Of a stretch of DNA of 64,000 nucleotides, positions 9,374 through 18,539 are shown piece after piece. Made by a program: the position numbers and the translations under genes. Origin of the DNA: Phycisphaerae bacterium (GTDB lineage Bacteria > Planctomycetota > Phycisphaerae > UBA1845 > UTPLA1); contig DATEMU010000004.1 of assembly GCA_035275405.1 (NCBI GenBank), positions 62,001 to 126,000 on the forward strand, written 5' to 3'. The notes beneath the pieces were generated by a model. That model saw only the letters and a list, made by a program, of their open reading frames with translations, was not told the DNA's origin and ran no database searches. The first letter of the stretch is position 1; the number at the start of each line of letters is the position of its first letter.

Positions 9374-9562
9374 ATGAAGGTTATGGAAGAAAAGTCCCGA
9401 CATGAGATTATCACTCGGGCAAAGATCAGTTACGCGGAACAGAAGACCAATGTGTCCATGCGGGCCTGGATCGATCGCGAGCTGAGCGAGCTGGGCCTGC
9501 CGGCCATGAGCGACGAGGAATGCCGCAATTACGCCCTGTCAAACGGGCCGCGGATTTTCTAG
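9374..9562 (+). CDS. Small hypothetical protein (62 aa)
   Basis: The protein is short and charged, with MKVMEEKSRHEIITRAKISY at its start and DEECRNYALSNGPRIF at its end. I chose the ATG at 9374 because a perfect AGGAGG lies nine bases upstream, which is the best evidence that the gene is real. An in-frame start at 9269 has no ribosome site. There is no signal peptide, membrane segment or recognised domain. It faces pruA tail to tail. Confidence 0.55.
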   Translation: MKVMEEKSRHEIITRAKISYAEQKTNVSMRAWIDRELSELGLPAMSDEECRNYALSNGPRIF

Positions 9563-9603
9563 TCAGCGCCGAACGCGCATTCGGTCCCCCTTCGAGTCGC
9601 CGC

Positions 9604-11154
9604 TCATAATCGCTCGGTAATGCTCTTTCCCTGCAGAAAGTGCAACAGATAGTCCCGGCCGCCGGCCTTGCTGTCGGTACCGGACATGTTGAAGCCGCCG
9701 AACGGCTGCACGTCCACCAGCGCGCCCGTGCATTTGCGATTCATGTACAGATTGCCGACGTGAAACTCGTGGCGGGCCCGTTCCAGTTCCATGCGATCGC
9801 GGCTGTAGAACCCGCCCGTCAGGCCGTATTCCGTCCCGTTCGCGATGGCCAGTAAATCATCGAGCCCGCGGCCTTTGATGACTGCGAGGACAGGACCGAA
9901 GATCTCCTCCTGGGCAATTCGCGCGTCGCGCGCAATGCCGGTGTAAATCGTGGGCGGGATGAAATAACCGCCGGTTGGTACCTTGGTCCCGCCGAGCGCC
10001 AATTGGCCTTCCTTCTTGCCGACGTCGATGTATCCGTTGATCTTGTCGAAGGCCGAGGTATCGATGACCGCCCCCATGAAATAGTTTTCGGGGCCGGTCG
10101 GGTTGCCGATCGTGAGACGCTTCGTCCGCTCGACGACTTTCTCCACCAGGACGTCGTGGACTTTTTCATCCACCACGAGGCGGCTGCAGGCCGAACATTT
10201 TTGACCCTGGAAGCCGAAGGCCGCCGCGACCACGCCCTCGGCCGCGGCATCAATGTCCGCCGACTCCGTCACGACGATGCAGTCCTTGCCGCCCATCTCC
10301 AGCGTCGTGCGCTTCAGCCAGATCTGGCCGGGATGAACCTTAGACGCGCGCTCGAAGATCCGCAGGCCCACGTCGCGCGAGCCGGTGAACGCGATGAAGC
10401 GCGTCCGCGGATGATCGACCAATGTATCGCCGACTTGACCCCCGGGGCCGGGGCAGAAATTCAGCACGCCCGGCGGCAGCATGACCTCCTCCATCACCTC
10501 GACGAACTTCGCGGCGATAATCGGCGACGTGCTGGCGGGTTTGAGCACGACCGTATTTCCCGCGACGATCGCCGCCGTCGTCATGCCCGCCATGATGGCA
10601 AAGGGGAAGTTCCAAGGCGGGATTACGACGCCCACGCCGAGGGGGATGAAGCGGACCTCGTTCTCCTCCCCCACCTGCGGAACTACAGGTTGTGAGCCGC
10701 CCAGCCGCATCATCTCGCGGGCGTAGAATTCGAGAAAATCAATGCACTCGGTCGCGTCCGCGTACGCCTCGATCCACGACTTCGAGACTTCATAGACCAT
10801 CCAGGCCGAGAATTCGTACACCCGGCGGCGAATGATGGCGGCCGCCTTAAGCAGGTACCGCGCGCGAATATCCGGCGGGACCCGCGACCAGCTCTTGAAC
10901 GCCTCATCCGCCGCGGCAATGGCCGCGAGCGCATGTTCCTGCGTCGCCTTCGCGGTCGTGCCGACAATCTGCTCGCACCTCGCCGGATTCAACGACTCGA
11001 TCTTGCCGGTCGTCTCGATTTTTTTTCCGCCGATCCGCAGGGGATACCCACGTCCTAATTGGGATTCGACCAGCTTGAGGGCGTCGAGCATCTTCTGCCG
11101 CGGGCCGGGTTCGTTGAAATCGACGTAGGTCTCCGGTTCGTAAGGGATCAACAT
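9604..11154 (-). CDS. pruA: L-glutamate gamma-semialdehyde (1-pyrroline-5-carboxylate) dehydrogenase
   Basis: This 516-residue aldehyde dehydrogenase oxidises glutamate semialdehyde to glutamate, the second step of proline breakdown. The visible motifs are VVIPPWNFPFAIMAGMTTAA near the cofactor, IAFTGSRDVGLRIFE, the general base Glu in TTLEMGGKDCIVV, and the nucleophilic Cys in FGFQGQKCSACSR. The N-terminal PYEPETYVDFNEP matches stand-alone P5C dehydrogenases of the RocA/PruA type. No proline dehydrogenase gene is adjacent. It is divergent from the prs-like gene at 11343. Confidence 0.92.
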   Translation of the reverse strand: MLIPYEPETYVDFNEPGPRQKMLDALKLVESQLGRGYPLRIGGKKIETTGKIESLNPARCEQIVGTTAKATQEHALAAIAAADEAFKSWSRVPPDIRARYLLKAAAIIRRRVYEFSAWMVYEVSKSWIEAYADATECIDFLEFYAREMMRLGGSQPVVPQVGEENEVRFIPLGVGVVIPPWNFPFAIMAGMTTAAIVAGNTVVLKPASTSPIIAAKFVEVMEEVMLPPGVLNFCPGPGGQVGDTLVDHPRTRFIAFTGSRDVGLRIFERASKVHPGQIWLKRTTLEMGGKDCIVVTESADIDAAAEGVVAAAFGFQGQKCSACSRLVVDEKVHDVLVEKVVERTKRLTIGNPTGPENYFMGAVIDTSAFDKINGYIDVGKKEGQLALGGTKVPTGGYFIPPTIYTGIARDARIAQEEIFGPVLAVIKGRGLDDLLAIANGTEYGLTGGFYSRDRMELERARHEFHVGNLYMNRKCTGALVDVQPFGGFNMSGTDSKAGGRDYLLHFLQGKSITERL

Positions 11155-11342
11155 AGGCAGTTCACCTGTGGCTTATCTAATGGCGCGATTCCCAACGACA
11201 TGGTTATAGCACGAAAACACGACGGATTCGACGCCCCGATGCACGAAAAGGCGGGTCCGGAAATGCGGCGAAGGCCCGATTGGTTGCGGCGCGGCCGCCC
11301 CGCTAAGATGGCCCTTGGGGATGACTCTCCAAGGGTGCGGGT

Positions 11343-12293
11343 ATGCCCAAACGCGGCGAGCTATTGATTTTCGCGGGTTCGGCAAGCGTCAATTTCACCG
11401 CCGCCGTTTGCAAGCAACTTCATGTCCGGCCGGGCAAGTGCTTCACTCAGAGATTCTCCGAGGGCAATACTTTTGTGCGGGTCGGTGACAACGTCCGCGG
11501 CAAGGACGTTTTCTTTGTCCAATCGATCAGCTACCCGGTCAACGACAATTTCATGGAACTCCTCTTTTTCATCGACGCCTTCAAACGGGCGTCGGCGCGA
11601 AGCGTGACGGCCGTCATCCCGTTCTTTGGATATGGCAAAGGCGACAAGAAGGACGAGCCGCGCGTGTCGATCCGCGCGCGGGTCTGCGCCGATTGCCTGG
11701 AAGCCGCAGGGGTCGATCGCATCGTTACGATGGACTTGCACGCCCCGCAGATCCAGGGCTTCTTCCGCGTGCCGGTCGACCATCTCTACGCACTGCCCGT
11801 GATCCAAAAGCATTTCAAGGGGCGGATGAAGAACGACTGGGTCGTCGTGGCCCCGGACGTCGGCGCCGCCGGAATGGCCAACGCCTACGCCTCCGCGATG
11901 GGGGCCAAGACAGTCATCGCCGAAAAGACTCGTGTGGACCACAAGGAGCGGGCGGTCGTCAAGCGCCTGATCGGCCACGTCGCGGGCAAAAACGCGCTGA
12001 TCGTCGATGATTTCACGATCACCGGCGGGACGCTCATCGCCACGGCCCAGCGACTCAAGCAGGAGAAGGCCAAGGACATCTACGCCGCCGTGGCCCACGG
12101 CGTACTCGGCAAGGGAACAGCGGCCAAACTCGACGCCAGCCCCATCAAGGAACTGGTCATTACCGACAGTCTGGAGTATCGCTTCGAGCCGCTGCCCAAA
12201 AAGGTGAAGGTCGTTTCCGCCGCGCCACTGTTCGCGAAGGCGATCCGGAACATTCACAACCAAACGAGCGTGTCGGAGCTTTTCAAGTTGTAG
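11343..12293 (+). CDS. Ribose-phosphate pyrophosphokinase paralogue (divergent)
   Basis: This 316-residue protein has the full PRPP synthetase layout: RFSEGNTFVRVGDNVRGKDV, the catalytic flexible loop region PFFGYGKGDKKDEPR, MDLHAPQIQGFF, and the ribose-phosphate loop IVDDFTITGGT. It differs from the second copy in this window (53219-54184), which has PYFGYARQDRKDEGR and IDDMIATAGT and is the more canonical of the two. It may be a kinetically distinct isozyme or may act on another pentose phosphate; the sequence alone does not tell. It stands alone between pruA and the DUF819 gene. Confidence 0.85.
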   Translation: MPKRGELLIFAGSASVNFTAAVCKQLHVRPGKCFTQRFSEGNTFVRVGDNVRGKDVFFVQSISYPVNDNFMELLFFIDAFKRASARSVTAVIPFFGYGKGDKKDEPRVSIRARVCADCLEAAGVDRIVTMDLHAPQIQGFFRVPVDHLYALPVIQKHFKGRMKNDWVVVAPDVGAAGMANAYASAMGAKTVIAEKTRVDHKERAVVKRLIGHVAGKNALIVDDFTITGGTLIATAQRLKQEKAKDIYAAVAHGVLGKGTAAKLDASPIKELVITDSLEYRFEPLPKKVKVVSAAPLFAKAIRNIHNQTSVSELFKL

Positions 12294-12307
12294 TCGGGAG
12301 TCTACTG

Positions 12308-13549
12308 TCAGCCCCCCGCCACCAGTCGACACAACTGCACGCAAAGATACCCGCCGATAGTCCCCAGGGCATACCCCGCAATCGCCAGCAACACCCCCAC
12401 CGGGGCCAGCACCGGGCTGAACGCCGCCGCAACGACCGGGGCTGAGGCTGCGCCGCCGATGTTTGCCTGCGAGCCCATCGCGAAATAGAAAAACGGCGCG
12501 CGGACCAGCCGACCGACGACAATGAGCACCGCCGCATGGATCGCCATCCACGTAATGCCGACGGCGAGGTACCAGCCCGCGTCGCGCAGGTGCGCAAAGT
12601 CCGCCCCCGCCCCGATGCACGCAATGAGAAGATACAACATCAAATTGCCCATCGATGATGCGCCCACGCCCTCCAGTGTCCGCACCCGCGTGAACGACAG
12701 AATCATCCCGATGCCCGTCACGATGAGCATCTTCCATACAAAGGCATCCGCATAGTCGCGAAGAGCAGCGAACGGCCCCGCCGCCAGCCATTGACCGACG
12801 CCATGGGCGACCGCCGTCGCGCCAAACGCAACGGCCAGGACGGCCAGCCAATCTCCCACCTTCGCGTTGCGCATGACACGCGCGTGAAAGGCCTCCATCG
12901 ACCGTTGCAAGTCATCGATTGCCGACCGATCGGCCCGAAACCACCGATCCACGCGCTCGCTGCGACCCGCAAGGTACAACAACAGGCCCATCCAGGTGTA
13001 CCCGACGGCGATATCCACAATGACCATGGGGCCGATGAGCGCCTCGGCATGCACCGCGCGGCTTACGGCCAGGCCATTGGCCGACCCCCCAACCCAGGTG
13101 CCCGCAAGATAGGACATCGCCAGCCAGGCGTCAGCGGGAAGTACGCCCTTCCAAAGCGCCAGCGCGATTGGCCCGCCCAGCACGACGCCCACGGTCGCCG
13201 CAAGAAACATGATCAGGGCCCTGGGTCCAAGTCGGAAGATCGCGGGCACGTCGAGTGAAAGGGTGAGCAACACGAGGCTCGCCGGCAGAATAAAGTCCTT
13301 GATCCAGCGATATAGTTCGGAATGATTGGGGATGATGCCGAGCGTCGAAAAGAGTGTGGGAACGAAGTAGCAGAAAGCAATGGCGGGGACGACCTTAAAC
13401 AGGCGGCGCAGGCGGGCATGATCCTGTGCCCACACAATCGCGGCGAGCGTGGCGACCAGCACCGCAAGGATGGCGATGGGTTCACGGAGCAACGGCGGAT
13501 CGATGGCGGCAACGACCCCCGTTCCGTTCGCCGACCAGGAATCTCGCAT
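12308..13549 (-). CDS. DUF819-family polytopic membrane protein
   Basis: This 413-residue protein is very hydrophobic with about ten predicted membrane helices. It carries the two inverted signatures of the DUF819 family: AMSYLAGTWVGGSANGLAV in the first half and GSQANIGGAASAPVVAAAF in the second. A hydrophilic loop of about 40 residues with many Arg and Asp (around DRWFRADRSAIDDLQRSM) separates the halves. The repeated architecture suggests a transporter, but the substrate is not known to me. It converges on the prs paralogue with a 14-base gap. Confidence 0.85.
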   Translation of the reverse strand: MRDSWSANGTGVVAAIDPPLLREPIAILAVLVATLAAIVWAQDHARLRRLFKVVPAIAFCYFVPTLFSTLGIIPNHSELYRWIKDFILPASLVLLTLSLDVPAIFRLGPRALIMFLAATVGVVLGGPIALALWKGVLPADAWLAMSYLAGTWVGGSANGLAVSRAVHAEALIGPMVIVDIAVGYTWMGLLLYLAGRSERVDRWFRADRSAIDDLQRSMEAFHARVMRNAKVGDWLAVLAVAFGATAVAHGVGQWLAAGPFAALRDYADAFVWKMLIVTGIGMILSFTRVRTLEGVGASSMGNLMLYLLIACIGAGADFAHLRDAGWYLAVGITWMAIHAAVLIVVGRLVRAPFFYFAMGSQANIGGAASAPVVAAAFSPVLAPVGVLLAIAGYALGTIGGYLCVQLCRLVAGG

Positions 13550-13638
13550 CCCGTCGATGGTAGCTTCGTGCCGGCCTTGCGCCTATGCGTTTACACACAT
13601 TCCCGATATGCAGTCCCGCGCAGACGGCTGCCAAGGTA

Positions 13639-13647
13639 TGGTATAAT
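13639..13647 (+). promoter_or_regulatory. Extended -10 promoter candidate for the TPR gene
   Basis: TGGTATAAT is a perfect extended -10 element (TGn plus TATAAT). It lies 27 bases upstream of the GTG at 13674 and directly before the GGAGGG ribosome site. No clear -35 hexamer is present, which is usual for extended -10 promoters. Confidence 0.5.
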
Positions 13648-13673
13648 CTAGCGACCTTGGAGGGCGTTGGGGC

Positions 13674-14603
13674 GTGTACCGCGCGATTGCGATTCTTGCC
13701 TTTGCCAGTGTGGCGGCCTTGAGCGCCGAAGCGCGCGCCCATCCCGGGCCCCACCACGACATCGAGCGATTAACGAAACTCCTTGCGAAAGAGCCGGGTC
13801 GAGTAGACCTTCTAATGGATCGGGCCCGCGCCTACCGGTACGACGGTCAGGCGGCCCGCGCGCTGGACGATCTGGACCGCGCGGAGCGCGTGGGCGGCGA
13901 TGTTTCAATGATTGCGTTGGAGCGCGGACTGGCCCTGGCCGAATTGGGCCGCGATTCCGAAGCGGAAACCGAACTCACGAAGCATCTTCGTGGGCCAAAT
14001 CCCAAAGCGAGCGCCTATGCCCGGCGCGCCGCGCTGCGCGAGCGCGGCGGTCGTCCGAACGAAGCCACTCGCGACTACACGGCAGCCCTGGCCCTCGCGG
14101 CCGACGTAGAGTGGTACCTCCGCCGGGGACGCTTGCAGGAAACGCAGGGCCTGCTCAACGACACCGCCGCAGGGCTTCGCGAAGGACTGGCACGCTGCAC
14201 CGGGGCTGTGGCGATCCGGTTGGAATTGCTTCGATTGGAGACGACCCAAGGGCACTTCGAATCCGCGACGCAGCTCATTGACGAAGCGATCGCGCAGGCC
14301 GACGTCAAGACCGAGTGGTACCTGAGGCGGGCGGACGTCCAAGCAGCCGCCGGCAATTCTGTGCAAGCCGCATGCGATCGAAAAGCGGCACTGGCCGAGG
14401 CAGACCGGGCGGTCGCGCGGCGTCCGACCGCGCTGCGCCTCTTGACGCGGGCCAGGGTTTTTGTCGCCCTGGGCCAGCCCGAAAAAGCGGCCACGGATCT
14501 GCGGGCCGCCCTGCGCAAGGCTCCCGGGCTCGTAGAGGCGGCGGAGTTGTTGACGACAATTCAAGGACCAACACACACGAGCGTGCCGAATGCCAGGAAC
14601 TAA
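13674..14603 (+). CDS. Exported TPR-repeat protein (309 aa)
   Basis: The protein starts with a short signal peptide (IAILAFASVAALSAEARAHP) and then consists of tetratricopeptide-like helical pairs, for example AYRYDGQAARALDDLDRAE and VFVALGQPEKAATDLRAAL. TPR arrays bind other proteins; the partner is unknown. I chose the GTG at 13674 because GGAGGG lies about ten bases upstream and an extended -10 element lies just before it. Its stop overlaps the start of the next gene by 14 bases, so it and the phosphatase are probably one operon. Confidence 0.75.
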   Translation: MYRAIAILAFASVAALSAEARAHPGPHHDIERLTKLLAKEPGRVDLLMDRARAYRYDGQAARALDDLDRAERVGGDVSMIALERGLALAELGRDSEAETELTKHLRGPNPKASAYARRAALRERGGRPNEATRDYTAALALAADVEWYLRRGRLQETQGLLNDTAAGLREGLARCTGAVAIRLELLRLETTQGHFESATQLIDEAIAQADVKTEWYLRRADVQAAAGNSVQAACDRKAALAEADRAVARRPTALRLLTRARVFVALGQPEKAATDLRAALRKAPGLVEAAELLTTIQGPTHTSVPNARN

Positions 14604-16632
14604 CCGACAGCGGGCATGGCCCGTTCTTTTTCTATTTGTCATTGCGTCAACGGCCTCCGCCGTCAACGTCACGTATCAGGAAGGCGTCAACGGCTACACC
14701 GGTACGGCCGACACGTTCCTCCAACAAGCCGCGCCGGCTTCGAACAATGGCGCGCTCGACCGCTGCGAGTGGGACAGCGACGACCCCGTCGGCACAGGAC
14801 AGGACAACGTCGCGCTGATCCGCTTCGAGAACATCTTCGGCAATGGTGCCGGACAGGTCCCGCCGGGCTCGCAAATCTTCTCCGCGACGCTCTCCCTCGT
14901 CGTCTTCAACTCAGGAGATGCCGGCACAGTTCGCGAGGCGGCCATCGACTGGAGTGAATCGACAACATGGAACACCTTCGGGCCAAGCCCCGGCGTGCAG
15001 GCCGGCGACTACGGCGCCAGCGTGGCTACTGTCGGCGGATCGATTACGACGCAAAACATTACCGTCACCAGCAGCCTCGCGACCTGGTCGGCCGATCCCG
15101 CGGCCAATCGCGGGTGGATCATCCTCCCGACGGGCAATGGTGGCGTCGAGTTTCGATCCAGCGAATACGCGGTCAATCCTCTCCTTCGGCCCAAGCTCAG
15201 CATCTCGTACGGCACGCCTCCTCCGCTCGCGCTGGTGCGACAACCGTATCTCCAAAGGGGCACACCCACGTCCATGACGATCTGCTGGCGGACCAACATC
15301 GCCAGCGACAGCATCGTGCATTACGGCTCAAACCCGGCGATGCTCGATCAGACGGCGTCGAGCGGGGCCAGCGTGACGGACCACATCGTGACGATCAACG
15401 ACCTGTCGCCGGCGACGACCTACTATTACGACGTCGGCTCAACTGCCGAGGTGCTCGTCGGCGGAGACGCGGATCACTATTTCGTCACATCGCCGAGCGC
15501 GGGCCAGCCCACCGCGTTCAAGGTCTGGATCGTCGGCGATTCCGGCACGGGCGACGCCAATCAGGCGGCGGTGCGGGATGCGATGCTTGCCGCGACCGGT
15601 GCGACGCCGCCGGACCTTTACGTCCACGTCGGCGACATCGCCTACAACAGCGGGACCGATCAGGAATTCACCGACAATTTCTACGCACCCTACGAGGCGA
15701 TCCTTCGCCACACCGTCTGCTGGCCGACGCTCGGCAATCACGAGGGCGCATCCTCCGACTCGCAAACTCAGTCCGGCCCGTATTACGAGGGCTACGTCCT
15801 GCCCGCCGCCGCCGAGGCGGGCGGGCTCGCGTCGGGCACCGAGGCGTACTACTCCTTCAACTATGCCAATGCGCACTTCATCTGCCTCGACTCCCACGAC
15901 ACGCCGCGCACGCCGGGCTCGGCCATGCTGACCTGGCTCGCCGCCGACCTCGCGGCAACGGACCAGCACTGGATCATCGCCTTCTGGCATCATCCGCCCT
16001 ACAGCAAAGGCTCGCACGATTCCGATGACCCGTTCGATTCCAGTGGCCGATTGGTCGAGATGCGCGAAAACGTCCTGCCGATCCTCGAAGCGGGCGGCGT
16101 CGATCTCGTCCTCGCCGGTCACTCGCACATCTACGAACGCTCCTACCTCGTAGACGGAGCCTACGACACCCCGACGACCGCGGCGGGACATATCGTCGAC
16201 GCCGGAGATGGCCGGCTCACCGGCGACGGGGCCTATCTCAAGCCCTACGGACTCGCCGCGCACGAGGGCGCGGTCTATGTCGTGGCGGGCCACGGCGGGG
16301 CGAGCCTTGGCGGCACGGGAGGACACGTCCTCATGTATTTCGACGAGCTGGCATTCGGCTCGTGCCTGTTGACCATCGACGGAAACCATCTCTCGTTGCA
16401 AAACCTGCGCTACGATGGTGCGATCACGGATACGTTTGATCTCATCAAACCTCCGCCCGGCGACATCGACGCCGACGGCGACGTGGACTTCGTCGACCTC
16501 GACCTCTTCGTCGCCGTTTTGCTCGAACAGGAAACGGACACCGGCCGCATCAGTCGCGCCGACCTGGACGGTAGCGGCACGCCCGACGGTCTCGACGCCC
16601 AGCCATTCGCCGCGGCATTACTCGGGTTATAG
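14590..16632 (+). CDS. Secreted purple acid phosphatase-like metallophosphoesterase with dockerin-like tail
   Basis: This 680-residue protein has a signal peptide ending near STASAVNV. Residues of about 25-210 resemble a DNRLRE/CBM-like beta-sandwich. A fibronectin-like purple acid phosphatase N-domain follows (LVRQPYLQRGTPTSMTICWR). The metal site of the metallophosphoesterase is visible as IVGDSGTGD, YVHVGDIAYNSG, TLGNHEG, FWHHPPYS and LAGHSHIYER. The last 60 residues contain two Asp-rich half repeats, GDIDADGDVDFVDLDLFVAV and ADLDGSGTPDGLDAQPFAAA, as in dockerin type I. It probably acts outside the cytoplasmic membrane on phosphomonoesters. It overlaps the upstream TPR gene by 14 bases. 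Confidence 0.87.
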   Translation: MPGTNRQRAWPVLFLFVIASTASAVNVTYQEGVNGYTGTADTFLQQAAPASNNGALDRCEWDSDDPVGTGQDNVALIRFENIFGNGAGQVPPGSQIFSATLSLVVFNSGDAGTVREAAIDWSESTTWNTFGPSPGVQAGDYGASVATVGGSITTQNITVTSSLATWSADPAANRGWIILPTGNGGVEFRSSEYAVNPLLRPKLSISYGTPPPLALVRQPYLQRGTPTSMTICWRTNIASDSIVHYGSNPAMLDQTASSGASVTDHIVTINDLSPATTYYYDVGSTAEVLVGGDADHYFVTSPSAGQPTAFKVWIVGDSGTGDANQAAVRDAMLAATGATPPDLYVHVGDIAYNSGTDQEFTDNFYAPYEAILRHTVCWPTLGNHEGASSDSQTQSGPYYEGYVLPAAAEAGGLASGTEAYYSFNYANAHFICLDSHDTPRTPGSAMLTWLAADLAATDQHWIIAFWHHPPYSKGSHDSDDPFDSSGRLVEMRENVLPILEAGGVDLVLAGHSHIYERSYLVDGAYDTPTTAAGHIVDAGDGRLTGDGAYLKPYGLAAHEGAVYVVAGHGGASLGGTGGHVLMYFDELAFGSCLLTIDGNHLSLQNLRYDGAITDTFDLIKPPPGDIDADGDVDFVDLDLFVAVLLEQETDTGRISRADLDGSGTPDGLDAQPFAAALLGL

Positions 16633-16639
16633 TAACGGG

Positions 16640-18517
16640 ATGCCCCGCCGCTCGGCCGCTTCTCTTCCCCAAGCCTCAAGCCTCAAGTCTCAAGCCTCTT
16701 ACATGGTGCCCCCCTACTGGCACTACGCCATCATAGTGCTGGCCGGACTCATTGCCTATTGGCCCAGCTTTCGCGGCGTCTATCTGCTCGACGACGACCT
16801 GCACATCGTCGCCAACCCCGAAATTAAACAACTCTGGCCCATCACGCGGCATCTGTCCGATCCGGATCGGCCGGTCGTACGACTCTCGCTAGCCATCAAC
16901 TACGCGCTGGGCGGCATCGAACCGTTTGGGTTTCACATCTTCAACCTCGCCATCCACTTCCTGGCCGCGCTGACGCTGTACGGACTGATCCGCGGAACGC
17001 TCGCGCTCCGCGCGCCAAGTCCTGCTCAAGCCTCAGGCCTCAAGTCTCAAGCCTCATCCTTGGCGTTCACCGTTGCCCTGCTCTGGGTCGTGCATCCCCT
17101 GACGACGCAGGCCGTCACCTACATTATCCAGCGCGCCGAATCGACGATGGCCCTCTTTTTCCTCCTCACCCTCTACTGCGTCATGCGCGGCGCTCGCTCG
17201 GCCCGCGCGCCGCTCTGGTACGCCGCCGCCATCGCCGCCTGCGCCGCGGGGATGGGGTGCAAGGAAGTCATGGCGACCGCACCGCTTGTCGTCCTGCTCT
17301 ACGATCGCATCTTCCTCGCCGAATCGTGGAAGGACGTGCTGCGCCGCCGCTGGCCGCTCTACGCCGGCCTCTTTCTGACTGGCGCGATTCTGCTTCGCGG
17401 CGGGGCGGCGGCGGGACTGACGGGAGCGGAATCGGCGAACGCCGCGACCGTCGGCTTCGGGTTTGAAGGCGTCACGCCCTGGCAATACCTCCGCACGCAG
17501 CCCGAAGTCATTCTCCATTACCTGAGGCTCGTCGTCTGGCCGCACCCGCTCTGCTTTGACTACGACTGGCCGCCGGCCACGCTCTCCTCCCGGACGATCT
17601 CGGCCGGTCTGGCGATCCTCGCGGCGGTCGTGGCATCGGCCTGGGCCGTGTGGCGAGGCCGCCCAATCGGCTTCCTCGGCGCGGCGTTCTTCCTGATCCT
17701 CGCACCCACATCAAGCTTCGTGCCCATCAAGGACCTCGCCGTCGAGCATCGCCTGTACCTGCCGCTCGCGGCGGTCATTGCCCTGATCGTCTTCGTCCTG
17801 CACCGACTCCTCGGCTCGGCCGATTCGCGCTCAACGCCGCTGCACGCCGTGCTGCTTGGCGGTGCGGCGCTACTGTTCGGACTACTTACTTATCAACGCA
17901 ACACCCTCTACCAAAGCGAGATCGGCCTTTGGACCGACGTCGTCGCGCAGCGACCGGGTAACGCCCGGGCGTGGGATCATCTGGGCAATGCACAGATGGA
18001 CGCCGATCAGACGGACAAGGCCATCGCTTCCTTTCAGGCCGCGCTGCGGATCGTGCCGAATTGGGCGCTGGTCGAGAACAACCTCGGTAACGCACTGGCC
18101 AAGGCCGGTCGGCTGGAGGAGGCCGCCGCCGCATTGCAGTCCGCGCTGGATCACGCTCCCGTCCTTACTCATGTCCACCTGAACCTCGGCATGGTCCTGC
18201 ACAAGCTCGGCCGCCTGGGCGACGCGGTGGAGCACTACCGGCTGGGGCTGGCCGCGTCGCCGCAACTGGTCCCGTCGCAGAACAACATGGGGATCGCCCT
18301 GCGCGATCTGGGCCGGCTGGCGGAGGCGGAGGAAGCGCATCGAACCGCGCTGCGCTATGCGCCAAACGACGCCGACACGCGCTACGCGCTGGCGTATGTT
18401 CTGGAGTTGCAGGGCAAGCGCGCCGAAGCGGCGGCGGAGTATCGCGAGGTCCTGCGGATCGAGCCGGGCCACGCGAACGCGAAAGTGCGGTTGGCGGCGC
18501 TTGGACAACCGAAGTGA
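16640..18517 (+). CDS. TMTC-like polytopic membrane protein with C-terminal TPR repeats
   Basis: This 625-residue protein has about ten membrane helices followed by TPR units from about residue 425 (GNARAWDHLGNAQMDADQ onward). The membrane part resembles O-mannosyltransferase TMTC-type proteins, with LLDDDLHIVANPEI in the first loop carrying the acidic residues expected of GT-C enzymes. A transferase role in protein glycosylation is therefore possible but not shown. The start could be the ATG at 16640 or 16703; the segment between them is encoded by a short repeat. The same repeat recurs at 17027-17055 inside a loop. The gene begins eight bases after the phosphatase stop. Confidence 0.75.
   Translation: MPRRSAASLPQASSLKSQASYMVPPYWHYAIIVLAGLIAYWPSFRGVYLLDDDLHIVANPEIKQLWPITRHLSDPDRPVVRLSLAINYALGGIEPFGFHIFNLAIHFLAALTLYGLIRGTLALRAPSPAQASGLKSQASSLAFTVALLWVVHPLTTQAVTYIIQRAESTMALFFLLTLYCVMRGARSARAPLWYAAAIAACAAGMGCKEVMATAPLVVLLYDRIFLAESWKDVLRRRWPLYAGLFLTGAILLRGGAAAGLTGAESANAATVGFGFEGVTPWQYLRTQPEVILHYLRLVVWPHPLCFDYDWPPATLSSRTISAGLAILAAVVASAWAVWRGRPIGFLGAAFFLILAPTSSFVPIKDLAVEHRLYLPLAAVIALIVFVLHRLLGSADSRSTPLHAVLLGGAALLFGLLTYQRNTLYQSEIGLWTDVVAQRPGNARAWDHLGNAQMDADQTDKAIASFQAALRIVPNWALVENNLGNALAKAGRLEEAAAALQSALDHAPVLTHVHLNLGMVLHKLGRLGDAVEHYRLGLAASPQLVPSQNNMGIALRDLGRLAEAEEAHRTALRYAPNDADTRYALAYVLELQGKRAEAAAEYREVLRIEPGHANAKVRLAALGQPK
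16670..16698 (+). repeat. CTCAAGY heptamer tandem repeat, copy 1
   Basis: Four tandem units of a CTCAAGC/CTCAAGT heptamer form a 29-base block at the start of the membrane-TPR gene. It is read as QASSLKSQAS if the 16640 start is used. A copy with one mismatch lies at 17027-17055. Confidence 0.75.
17027..17055 (+). repeat. CTCAAGY heptamer tandem repeat, copy 2
   Basis: This 29-base block differs from copy 1 at 16670 by one base. It lies inside the same gene and frame, encoding QASGLKSQAS in a loop between two membrane helices. Such heptamer repeats resemble the short tandemly repeated elements known from cyanobacteria. Confidence 0.75.
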
Positions 18518-18539
18518 TCGCCGCCTCTTTACGCCGAAG

